A stretch of 15,197 nucleotides of DNA from Bacteroides sp. 43_108 (GCA_001915545.1 MNQS01000202.1:1-15197), one strand, 5' to 3'; counted from the first letter of the stretch, positions 9,001-15,197 are shown. Notes: generated by a model from the letters alone, not told the origin. Numbers and translations are program-made.

Positions 9001-9540
9001 AGCAAACTGCCCCGGTTCATACACATAGTCTGTCCGGCAGAATCCAAGACTTATCAATCTTTTCTCCAATTCTGTCACATCGTAAGCCTCACCGACACGC
9101 AGGTTTAAGGTATTCTCCTTTAGAGAAGACTTCGAAGCAACCTTCTCTACCATTGCATCAGGATAAGTGACGACATACAGCCGTCGGCCATTCTCCCCAG
9201 CCAATCGACTGAGCACTTCCGTACGCAGAATCTCGTTTGCAGAATCTTTCTGATTGTATTTCATGGCACGCTTGTACGACGACGGGAAAAACAACACATT
9301 TCCGTCGCCGACCATCTGCACCATATCATGGTAGAAATAGCCTGCATCCTCCAAGTCGTTGAGAACAAAAAGATATGTTCCGCCGACAGCAGTATCCAGA
9401 GCTGAGAACGCCAAAGGAGCTGACGACCCGGTCAGTCCGCGCGCATGTATATGTCTTAACGAACTGTCGGCCAGAGCCGCGCCCAACACCTTAACCTTTG
9501 GATGGCGTTTCCACAGTTCAATAAATGATTTAGCTTCCAA
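6061..9540 (-). CDS. mfd: Transcription-repair coupling factor
   Basis: Mfd removes RNA polymerase stalled at DNA lesions and recruits UvrA for nucleotide excision repair. The protein has 1159 residues, normal for the family. In order it shows a UvrB-like N-terminal region, the RNA-polymerase-interacting CarD-like domain beginning IGDYVVHIDHGVGRFGG near residue 475, and the superfamily 2 translocase core. The core has Walker A GDVGFGKTE (Lys630), motif II IIDEEQ (Asp725), the TMTATPIPRTL block and the QMRGRVGRG motif VI. The TRCF C-terminal domain follows. The start is TTG at 9540: an in-frame TGA sits two codons before it, no ATG is available near the front, and the residues that follow (ELWKRHPKV) match where homologues begin. 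It heads a unit with the downstream GT2 gene. I see no clear promoter in the roughly 70 nt between the start and the upstream terminator. Confidence 0.96.
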   Translation of the reverse strand: MEAKSFIELWKRHPKVKVLGAALADSSLRHIHARGLTGSSAPLAFSALDTAVGGTYLFVLNDLEDAGYFYHDMVQMVGDGNVLFFPSSYKRAMKYNQKDSANEILRTEVLSRLAGENGRRLYVVTYPDAMVEKVASKSSLKENTLNLRVGEAYDVTELEKRLISLGFCRTDYVYEPGQFAIRGSILDVYSFSSECPYRIDFFGDDIDSIRTFEVQSQLSTGKADAVAIVPELHAESDGFEAFTGFLPENAVVVVRDLAFVCDKASRMYDEGFSAQALAEEKANLETQKHKGVKAVSSLAEDYDGSDRSAKAIRDKMMLDGESFARGLSAFRRVEIGASPSGTPDATVEFAVSPQPSFHKNFDLVSKDFHAFIEQGYKLYILADSSKQTDRLKDIFDEMGRGEKAEADKKGENYVPVTFVPVDKTVHSGFSDKDVKSCIFTDHQIFDRFHKYNLKSDKARSGKVALTLKELSQFEIGDYVVHIDHGVGRFGGLVRIPNNGTEQEMIKIIYQNDDVVYVSIHSLHKVSKYRGRDGEPPRLNKLGTGAWERMKDRVKTKVKDIARDLIKLYAQRREEKGFAFSPDSYMQHELEASFIYEDTPDQLKATQEVKADMEKDRPMDRLVCGDVGFGKTEVAIRAAFKAASDGKQVAVMVPTTVLAYQHYKTFSSRLKDFPVRVEYLSRARSSKDLKEVLKDLADGKIDIIIGTHKLIGKTVKFKDLGLLIIDEEQKFGVSVKEKLRQMKVNVDTLTMTATPIPRTLQFSLMGARDLSVIQTPPPNRYPVQTEIHTYSPEVIAETINFEMSRNGQVFFVNNKISNLPEIENMIHRTVPDARVCVGHGRMDPKELEDIVYGFMNYDYDVMLSTTIVENGIDVPNANTIIINGAQNYGLSDLHQMRGRVGRGNKKAFCYLLAPPLASLSDDSRRRLQAIENFSDLGSGIHIAMQDLDIRGAGNMLGAEQSGFIADLGYETYQKVLTEAVNELKETEFAGLYEEKDVPEGGKIGGSTFVEECTLECDLDIFFPEEFVPSSTERMSLYRELDSLNDERQLADYRQRLIDRFGKIPSQAEELIRVMPLKWIGRRLGAEKIVIKQGRMIMYLVTDKESRYYKSEAFDKVITYASWHPRDCQLRDGDKRSLLVNHVSSIEHALYVLNMMESGKK

Positions 9541-9613
9541 TGTTCAGGTCTTTGAATTAAACATGTATTCCATACTTCATATACTCAAATACGTAGACAT
9601 AAAGCACATCCAC

Positions 9614-9653
9614 AAAAAAACCTGTCCGCCCATGCACACTGCATGGCGGACAG
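9614..9653 (-). terminator. Intrinsic terminator upstream of mfd
   Basis: CTGTCCGC (9622-9629) pairs with GCGGACAG (9646-9653), and CATGCA (9631-9636) pairs with TGCATG (9640-9645), with a single bulged C and a 3-nt loop. On the minus strand the stem is followed by seven T residues (complement of 9614-9620). It would stop transcripts coming from the DUF4861 gene, about 280 nt upstream of it, before they reach mfd. Confidence 0.82.
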
Positions 9654-9683
9654 TCTATTCTTCCGCACCTATTCCCCGCCGGC

Positions 9684-9884
9684 TCACATTGCCGAAAGGC
9701 TTTCCTTGCCTACCGTTCCTACCTGACAGGCACGGGCAAAAAGCCTTATCAGAAATATTGAGTCCTCACCGGCATGAAGTTTCGGTTTCTTGATGACCTT
9801 GAGAGTCGTTTTCCCTTTTTCGTTCCCATTTCTTTGCGTAAAATGTTTCATAGGCATCGGCTTTATGTTCTTACATAGAGACAA
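9684..9884 (-). other. Structured intergenic element with a doubtful 66-codon frame
   Basis: A minus-strand frame of 66 codons spans this stretch, but its translation is rich in Lys, Arg and Met, has no domain, signal or membrane segment that I can name, and lacks a convincing start. Inside it lies an inverted repeat: 9696-9703 pairs with 9740-9747 and 9706-9710 pairs with 9735-9739, with a small CCTG/CAGG hairpin in between. The impression is of a dispersed extragenic repeat or a structured RNA rather than a protein gene; this rests on pattern only. Nothing else is visible between 9654 and 9935. Confidence 0.3.
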
Positions 9885-9935
9885 ACGCTCGTACTTACAT
9901 TTTATTACATGGAAACGTATGCTTTTTTATCCGTT

Positions 9936-11165
9936 TCATTTCAAACGTACCTCAACCGGATGGTCCAATCCGTCTTTCCACGAATCCATGGAGCCGAACC
10001 AAGACTCAGCCGAGTGGAATCCGTCCTTTTCTTTGTCGGCACAGAAAGTCACATAATATTTCATAGCGGTCTTTCCTTCAGCACCTACAACAAACAGATA
10101 GTTCAAATCATCTTCTACTGTTTTCTTTATATATTTCTCAGGAACATAGACTCCCAATCCTATTGCTTCTGGCGGATACTGGTCCTTCATACCCATATCC
10201 GGATAGTCGCTACCCCAAGAATAGGCCAGTCCATCTTTTCTCACAGTACCTTTCGGTGTGGCACCGACTTTCTGCACTCCTGTGCAGAACACCTGATTTC
10301 CAAGCGGTGCATCAAATGTGACACTGACCTCACATTCTCTATGTCCGGCATACTGTATCAAGTATTCCTTCATATTGAGAGGTTCTCCGTCTCCATACTG
10401 CCAACCCATATCCTTCACTTCCACAACCGTGCGAAGTGGTCCAGAAGCTATGATTCGCTGTCCTCTCACGGCCACACTGTCCAAATTTACAGGCATTTTT
10501 CCGTTCCAGCCCTTAAACGAACCGCATCCGATACTGCCACCAGCCCACAAAACGTCATTGCCGTAACGTTCTTTCTGCAATTCTGGCGAAGAGTAAAAGC
10601 CTGTCTTTTCAAGTTCCAGCCTGCGATAATACTTTCCGTAAAGGTCTATATTCTGGCGTTCATCTATATATATTCTGTATGCAGTCAGTTCCGACTCGAA
10701 AGCTGCACCGTGATGGTAGATATCACTGTACACATAACTGCCCTGCGGAATTTCTATCGATGTAACCTTTGGATACCTGTCAGCCTTGTCATTGAGTTTT
10801 ATATCCGCATAAACGCGTGGAGTAAAATTCTCTTTTCGTGCACTTGCCGAAAGTTTCAGTTTTAAAGTCTGCTTTTCTTTCGCTCCTATATTTGTAAGGA
10901 ACACCAGTTCGTCAGCCTTCATGTCGCCATCCATATCGTCCAGCTGATAAGCCAGCCTCTCCCCTTTCGCATCAGTCACGTCTGCCGAACGCACAACAAA
11001 ATCCAAGCCTTTCACTCCATCCAACCTGATTACAACAGGCTCATCAGTCTTTCCATTTTTCCATCCGTTTTCCACCTCAACAGTCAGAATCTTCTCCTGT
11101 CCGAAAGCACAGGCGCATACCGACATGGCAGAAAGCAGAAACAGATTTCTCTTAAGTCCAATCAT
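9936..11165 (-). CDS. Exported DUF4861 domain protein
   Basis: This protein has 409 residues. Residues 1-23 look like an export signal: positive GLKRN, a hydrophobic stretch, then ACAFGQ with probable signal peptidase I cleavage before Gln23. A lipoprotein signal using one of the two nearby cysteines is a weaker possibility. The mature part is beta-rich, with segments that I associate with DUF4861: the DDMDGDMKADELVF block (about 77-90), which looks like a calcium-binding or structural acidic turn, the IYHHGAAFESELTAYRIY block, and the GGSIGCGSF and DMGWQYGDG motifs. DUF4861 proteins often occur in Bacteroidetes polysaccharide-use loci and are thought to be carbohydrate-active, but I know of no firmly assigned reaction. 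No SusC/SusD pair or glycosidase is nearby, so it stands alone. A candidate promoter lies about 80 nt upstream. Confidence 0.8.
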   Translation of the reverse strand: MIGLKRNLFLLSAMSVCACAFGQEKILTVEVENGWKNGKTDEPVVIRLDGVKGLDFVVRSADVTDAKGERLAYQLDDMDGDMKADELVFLTNIGAKEKQTLKLKLSASARKENFTPRVYADIKLNDKADRYPKVTSIEIPQGSYVYSDIYHHGAAFESELTAYRIYIDERQNIDLYGKYYRRLELEKTGFYSSPELQKERYGNDVLWAGGSIGCGSFKGWNGKMPVNLDSVAVRGQRIIASGPLRTVVEVKDMGWQYGDGEPLNMKEYLIQYAGHRECEVSVTFDAPLGNQVFCTGVQKVGATPKGTVRKDGLAYSWGSDYPDMGMKDQYPPEAIGLGVYVPEKYIKKTVEDDLNYLFVVGAEGKTAMKYYVTFCADKEKDGFHSAESWFGSMDSWKDGLDHPVEVRLK

Positions 11166-11246
11166 AAATTATCAAGTGTGTTTTTATATTAAGTGTCAAC
11201 ATAAGTGCACGTCAACCGAAAACACGCCAAACATGCACATCAGTCA

Positions 11247-11254
11247 CAAAAATA
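11247..11254 (-). promoter_or_regulatory. Candidate -7 promoter element for the DUF4861 gene
   Basis: On the minus strand this reads TATTTTTG, fitting the Bacteroidetes -7 consensus TAnnTTTG, and is the same octamer as the one in front of pyrC. It lies about 80 nt upstream of the start codon. I do not see a TTG at the usual -33 spacing, and the region is AT-rich, so the call is weak. Confidence 0.25.
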
Positions 11255-11303
11255 CAAAAATCACAGACACAGAGCATCAGCAAACCGTAAGTTTTACAAA
11301 TCC

Positions 11304-12094
11304 TCATCGCAAATACGGACTCTTTACAGGATGAAATATCAGATTTTCACATTGAAAATTATCAAGAACAGAAGCATCAAACTCAGGCCTATATCTTATA
11401 GTACCATTATTCACGCCATCTAATTTTATGTAATATTTATTTTCAAATCCACCAGGCACGAACTCACCACATCCCCCATATCTGCAAGAGTGATACCAGA
11501 GTGGAAAAGTACCGTTGGAATAAATACTTCTGAATGAGCACAACGAAGCATTCTATGGTGGCTATCTAAACAAGCCAAAGCTCTTTACGAAAATCTACAT
11601 ATAGGATTAAAAGACTTTATAAATTTACTTATATCATATCCAGAGTCATTACATCTCTTCCACCACGTCCAATCTCCATTTACACTCTCGTCAAAATGTT
11701 CAACGTGAGCGCTCAACAAATCGAATTCGAAAACCTTAAAATCATCCATTAAAAGATTCCATCCCCCTGAAAAGCATACATCATATTCAACCATCCAGTA
11801 AAACTTGTAACGACTATTATTCAAATAAGAATACATCAACGGGAAATGACAACTGCCCGGCAAAAGAGTCGGTGCTATAGATTTATATTTTAAGGTTGCT
11901 AATTGCTCATTAGAACACACATAACAAGGAATACTGCAATCCGAAGTCATCAGAGTTCCATCAGAAGAATGCAAAAGAACAAATATGTCATATTCATCGG
12001 AATCCAAATCAGACCTCAATTTATTATATTTCTGCACAATAGCCTCATTATAGAAATGTGTAAGCAACAAAAATACCTGTTTATGCCTATTCAT
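11304..12094 (-). pseudogene. Broken glycosyltransferase-like gene (nonsense plus frameshift)
   Basis: The first 169 codons (12094 to 11588) read as a glycosyltransferase-like protein: an N-terminal VFLLLTHFYNEAIV strand, a TLLPGSCHFPLM block, and YWMVEYDVCFSGGW (near residue 100), which may take the place of the sugar-nucleotide/metal-binding DxD region. A TAA at 11585-11587 interrupts it in RFS-stop-RAL. The same frame then continues as coding sequence (RALACLDSHH, SEVFIPTVL, LADMG) for about 37 codons. At the run of five C on the plus strand (11473-11477; five G in the gene) the coding signal moves to another frame, GGCGEFVPGGFENKYY, and runs through IFHPVKSPYLR to a TGA at 11304. One added G and a sense codon in place of TAA would give a protein of about 263 residues. 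I do not recognise the exact family. The start follows the preceding small gene by 4 nt. The gene is AT-richer than the housekeeping genes. Confidence 0.75.
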
Positions 12095-12098
12095 ACCA

Positions 12099-12512
12099 TT
12101 AATAAATCCATTTATTAAAAAATAAATCCATAAGTTTCAATTGTCCGGTCACCATATAGCCATTAACCAAGTCATCATATTGAAATTGTTTCTTGAAATC
12201 GAGCGGTGATGCAACTTCAACTATACTATAAACATCATAATTCTTACCTTCGTGTTTTTTTGCAACGCGAATTTTAAATCTAGTATTTTCAGACATATAA
12301 ATATCCACACACGAATCTTCATCTATATCAGACACACTTGCATCAACATACATTAAACACCGCTCATTTTCGACAAGAAAAACTTCAACACTTATTTTCT
12401 TATCTATACTAACAGATCTCAACATATATACAGCTACTACTAACATTAAAGCCAATACTATTGATATGCCATAACGTATCAATAACATATGCATGTTTTT
12501 ACTATTTTTCAT
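12099..12512 (-). CDS. Short HlyD-like single-pass membrane protein
   Basis: This protein has 137 residues. An N-terminal membrane helix (about 9-27, after LLIRYGI) is followed by a soluble, probably periplasmic, beta-rich part. The N-terminus resembles that of Bacteroidetes HlyD-type membrane-fusion proteins, which typically have WxIRYGI, a helix and then a KYP-like segment. The C-terminus (NGYMVTGQLKLMDLFF) resembles the end of HlyD proteins, where a Gly-rich barrel strand is followed by an amphipathic tail. The long coiled-coil hairpin and lipoyl domains that make HlyD proteins 350-450 residues long are missing. It may therefore be a naturally compact exporter subunit or an old internal deletion. 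Its start overlaps the end of the exporter gene by 11 nt, and it ends 4 nt before the glycosyltransferase-like gene. This coupling supports translation as part of the operon. Family assignment is inference from weak similarity. Confidence 0.65.
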   Translation of the reverse strand: MKNSKNMHMLLIRYGISIVLALMLVVAVYMLRSVSIDKKISVEVFLVENERCLMYVDASVSDIDEDSCVDIYMSENTRFKIRVAKKHEGKNYDVYSIVEVASPLDFKKQFQYDDLVNGYMVTGQLKLMDLFFNKWIY

Positions 12513-14694
12513 TTGCCAATTCCAATTGATTCTTCACAAGTTGATAATAATATCCATGATTTTTCACAAGTTCATCGTGATTACCTCTCTCCACAATCCG
12601 ACCATGCTTCAAGACGATTATGTTATCAGCATTTTTAACGGTCGAAAGTCTATGTGCAATGACCAACATGGTCCTGCCTTCAAACATATCGTGCAGGTTA
12701 TCAGTAATCAGCCTCTCATTCTCAGCATCCAATGAGCTTGTTGCCTCATCAAGCATCATGTACATCGGCATTTTATACATGGCACGGGCTATCATTATAC
12801 GTTGCTTTTCTCCACCGCCGACACCTATACCTTCTGTACCGATTTTTGTATTTACACCCAAAGGAAGACCATTGATGTACTCCCGTAGACAAGCGTTGTC
12901 TATTGTTCTGTTCAAACGTTCTTCATCATATTCCGCACCTAAAATTATATTATTCTTGATGGTATCTGCAAAAATATAGTTTTCTTGCATCACTATGCCA
13001 GAATTTTCTCTAATTGATTCAGCCTTATAATTCTTGATGTTTTTCCCATCTATAAGAATCTCGCCTGATACTGGATCATAAAACTTAAGAAGCAGTTTCA
13101 ACAGAGTTGTTTTTCCACTACCGCTTTCACCAACTATGGCTGTGGTCTTACCTGCCGAGATTGAAAAACTTACATTACTCAGAACAGGATTCCCAATACT
13201 TCCAGTATAACTAAATGTAACATTTCTGAATTCTATATCTGCAGGCCGGCTTGCAGGCAAATTATCAAGATTTCCTGCATCCTCATTGGCACAAAGATAA
13301 ACTTCTTCCGAACGTTCAAGGCTGATTTTTGCATCTTGAAACTGTTGCAAGAAACCTATCAGCTGAGAAAGAGGACCGCCGACCTGCCCTATAATAGCGG
13401 AAATACTCATCATCATACCAAGGGTAAGATTGCCATTTACCACTTCAGCCGCAATCCAAAATGTTATCAGGATATTTCAGACCTGGCCTATCAGCGTATA
13501 ACCTGTATTTTGCACCTGTCCCAGTTTCAATGACTTGCGACTCATAGAATAAAGTTCCTCTTGTATACGATGCCACTCTTCAATTTTGAAGTTGCTATAC
13601 GTATTCAACTTTATATCTATAATGCCATTCATCATTTCAAAAAGCTTATTTTGACTTTTAGCATTAATCTTGAAACGCTCATAATCTAAAGTTTTTCTTC
13701 TGCGAAAGAAATACGCCATCCATAAAGTACTGATACCAGTCAGAACAAGATATGCTATCAGTATTCTCAAATCATAAAAGCCAATGATAACCAACAGGAC
13801 CGAACAAGACAACAAAGAGAACATTGTCTGCATCGTCGACTGAGTTGTAAAGGCCTGAAGTCTACCATGATCACCGATGCGTTGCTGATAGTCTCCGACA
13901 CTTTTTGTTTCAAAGAACGTCATCGGCAACAAAAGAAGCTTAGTCAAATAGTCATGCAGGATATTTATATTTATGCGTGTACCGAGATATAGCGTTACCC
14001 AGCTTCCTATCATGTTCATCGAAAAAGAACCCACAAACAGGCATATCTGTGCAATCATCAATGTTTTTATAATGCCCATATCCCTCATGCCTATACCACT
14101 ATCCACCATAGCTTGAGTCATGAACGGAGAAAATAGAGACAGCAGGATTCCGCCTAAAAGTCCAATAGCCAGCAGTCCAAGTTCTTTTCTGAAAGGCCAC
14201 ACATATTTCTTTGCAAAACGGACAAAACTGTGTTTTTCTTTTACTTCTGGACGTCGATAAAATGTATCATCGGGTTCTGCCACCACAACAACACCCTTGT
14301 CTCCGTTGAGCCAATATCTGGCAAACTCACTTTCATGAAATGCGTTTTTGCCGAATGCGGGATTAGCCACATGATATTTCCACCCACCACCAAAGCGTTT
14401 TTTTGAAATATCATAAAGTACGACAAAATGGTTTTGCTCCCAGTGAAGAATCGCAGGCAACGGACAATCATCTCTCAGCTGTTTCAATGTCATTTCAAAT
14501 GATGCAGATTTCATGCCTATTGATTTCAACGCATCTCTTATGCCGGAAATGCTTACACCTTCCCTGTTCAGATGCGACAAAGTCCTCAAATACGACAGAG
14601 GATAATCCCTTCCGTATGCGCGAGCCAGCATTCTAATGCAAGCTGGTCCGCAATCCATTCCGTCAAATTGTCTGGTAAAGCAGAAATGTCTCAT
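12502..14694 (-). pseudogene. C39-peptidase ABC exporter (PCAT) split by an in-frame TGA
   Basis: Read as one gene this is about 730 codons, the normal length of a peptidase-containing ABC transporter that cuts double-glycine leaders and exports the peptide through the inner membrane. The C39 domain has Gln9, Cys15 (DCGPAC) and His89 (NHFVVLY), but Asn111 stands where the triad Asp is usual (VANPAFG). Six-helix transmembrane sequence follows (about 165-445). The nucleotide-binding domain has Walker A VGESGSGKTT (near 525), VMQENYIF at the Q-loop, MMLDEATSSLD and the H-loop IAHRLS. Its signature reads VGGGEKQR instead of VSGGEKQR or LSGGQQQR, with Gly626 (12817-12819) where the Ser belongs. 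The TGA at 13477-13479 is codon 406; the frame continues without shift on both sides (GQV-stop-NILITFW), so a Trp TGG changed to TGA is the simplest reading. The gene starts 13 nt after the beta-barrel stop. Confidence 0.88.
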
Positions 14695-14707
14695 AAAATT
14701 TTATAAT

Positions 14708-15052
14708 TCACTTTTTCTTCGGTTCAAGATTCAACCTATACATCACGCTGAGCATCACGTATCGGCCGAGCATATTATGCCATGATTCTGTCTGCATTTG
14801 GGCATTTATCGCATAACTGACGCTTGAAATCTGATTCAGGATGTCATAGGCTTTCAGTTTGAATGTCAGGTTGCCGTTCATTATTGATTTGCTCAGAGAC
14901 ATGTTCCACACCAGTTCATCTGTGTTGAAACAGTTGTCCTGATATCCGCGACGGCTGCGCATTGAAATATCTGTGCTCAAATCCATGTCCCAAGGGCTTA
15001 CTGTATATGAACCAGACAGACCGTAAATAAAATGGCTTACCTGTTGGCGGAA
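14708..15052 (-). pseudogene. C-terminal remnant of an outer-membrane beta-barrel protein
   Basis: About 114 codons remain, starting FRQQVSHFIYG at the right and ending RLNLEPKKK. The alternation of polar and hydrophobic residues, the DMDLSTDISMRSRRGY segment, the KAYDILNQ motif and the closing YVMLSVMYRLNL strand are typical of the last strands of the Bacteroidetes outer-membrane beta-barrel family related to TonB-dependent receptors. The coding similarity stops at the TTC codon at 15050-15052, where an in-frame TAA and AT-rich insertion-sequence DNA begin. The missing 5' part should lie on the far side of the element. As the first visible gene of the operon it was presumably the outer-membrane part of the export pathway, or a receptor for the exported product. 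Confidence 0.75.
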
Positions 15053-15197
15053 TTAATTAGAGTTGATAATATGTTTGAAAAGTTGCGCATATCGCTGATT
15101 TTTATTAACTTAGTGTTATTCAAATCATTAAGTTTAAATCATCGTATGCACAACTTATATACAAAATTCGTCAGAATACTTGAGATATGCAAGCAAT
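15053..15197 (+). mobile_element. Left end of an IS982-like insertion sequence
   Basis: The beta-barrel reading frame breaks at 15052/15053 and about 90 nt of AT-rich noncoding DNA follow, then the start of a transposase-like frame reading away from the broken gene. Near 15108-15136 the sequence holds an imperfect inverted repeat (TTAACTTA and TTAAGTTTAA), which could shield the transposase gene from outside transcription. The other end lies outside the window, so neither the terminal inverted repeats nor a target duplication can be checked. The exact boundary could be off by several bases. Confidence 0.68.
15146..15197 (+). CDS. Transposase N-terminus (IS982 family, partial)
   Basis: The frame opens with ATG at 15146 and reads MHNLYTKFVRILEICKQ before the window ends. 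This closely resembles the N-terminus of Bacteroidetes IS982-family transposases as I remember them (a basic helix with KFxxILxICK). Only 17 codons are visible, so no catalytic DDE residues can be seen. It is the only plus-strand gene in the window. Confidence 0.6.
   Translation, partial: MHNLYTKFVRILEICKQ

Noticed and set aside
9909..10865. A 318-codon plus-strand open frame
   Set aside because: It lies antisense over the DUF4861 gene, its translation is rich in His, Phe, Ser and Tyr without domains, and the minus-strand protein is clearly real.
11304..11543. A separate 79-residue protein
   Set aside because: Its first part is out of frame with the gene's coding signal; only the segment from GGCGEF onward is the tail of the frameshifted glycosyltransferase-like gene.
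12502..13443. A separate 313-residue ABC ATP-binding protein
   Set aside because: It begins at a GTG in the middle of a transmembrane segment and is in the same frame as the upstream part. It is the downstream half of one exporter gene split by TGA.
13477..13479. TGA read as an amino acid (changed code or selenocysteine)
   Set aside because: TGA ends several intact genes here, the site is not catalytic, and no selenocysteine-insertion-like hairpin is evident just downstream.
1..15197. CRISPR array, tRNA or rRNA genes, prophage or toxin-antitoxin modules
   Set aside because: I saw no regularly spaced direct repeats, no cloverleaf or rRNA-like sequence, and no phage or toxin-antitoxin proteins.

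Overview
The window looks like chromosomal DNA from a member of the Bacteroidales, most likely Prevotellaceae. The protein families point that way: DUF4861, a stand-alone cobalamin-dependent methionine synthase activation domain, a Bacteroidetes-style peptidase-containing ABC transporter (PCAT) next to an outer-membrane beta-barrel protein, and an IS982-like element. The recognisable start and stop usage also fits. This is inference from the sequence alone. Every gene except the partial transposase at the right end is on the minus strand, so the window reads right to left.

Positions 1-516 hold no gene, but contain a possible plus-strand terminator and a convincing minus-strand terminator. Positions 517-4877 are a housekeeping operon: dihydroorotase (pyrC), then a methionine synthase reactivation-domain protein 4 nt later, a membrane-anchored calcineurin-like phosphoesterase and a PlsC-type acyltransferase. 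Positions 5143-5178 are a strong terminator for the next unit: mfd (transcription-repair coupling factor, TTG start) followed by a GT2 polyprenol-phosphate glycosyltransferase. Between mfd and the next gene (9541-9935) lie a third strong terminator and a structured element of unknown nature. Positions 9936-11165 encode an exported DUF4861 protein.

Positions 11304-15052 are the most interesting part. They hold a tightly packed operon of four genes, in transcription order: an outer-membrane beta-barrel protein, a C39-peptidase ABC exporter, a short HlyD-like membrane protein and a glycosyltransferase-like protein. Gaps are 13 nt or less, with one 11-nt overlap. The arrangement suggests export, and perhaps modification, of a double-glycine-leader peptide. 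Three of the four genes are visibly broken. The beta-barrel gene is cut by an insertion sequence at about 15053. The exporter has an in-frame TGA at codon 406, plus changes in a peptidase triad residue and in the ABC signature serine. The glycosyltransferase-like gene has an in-frame TAA and a 1-nt frameshift in a run of five G. The fourth gene is intact but unusually short. This looks like a peptide-export locus caught early in decay. No precursor peptide is visible; it would be expected beyond the insertion sequence, outside the window.

Positions 15053-15197 are the left end of an insertion sequence, with the first 17 codons of a plus-strand transposase that resembles the IS982 family.
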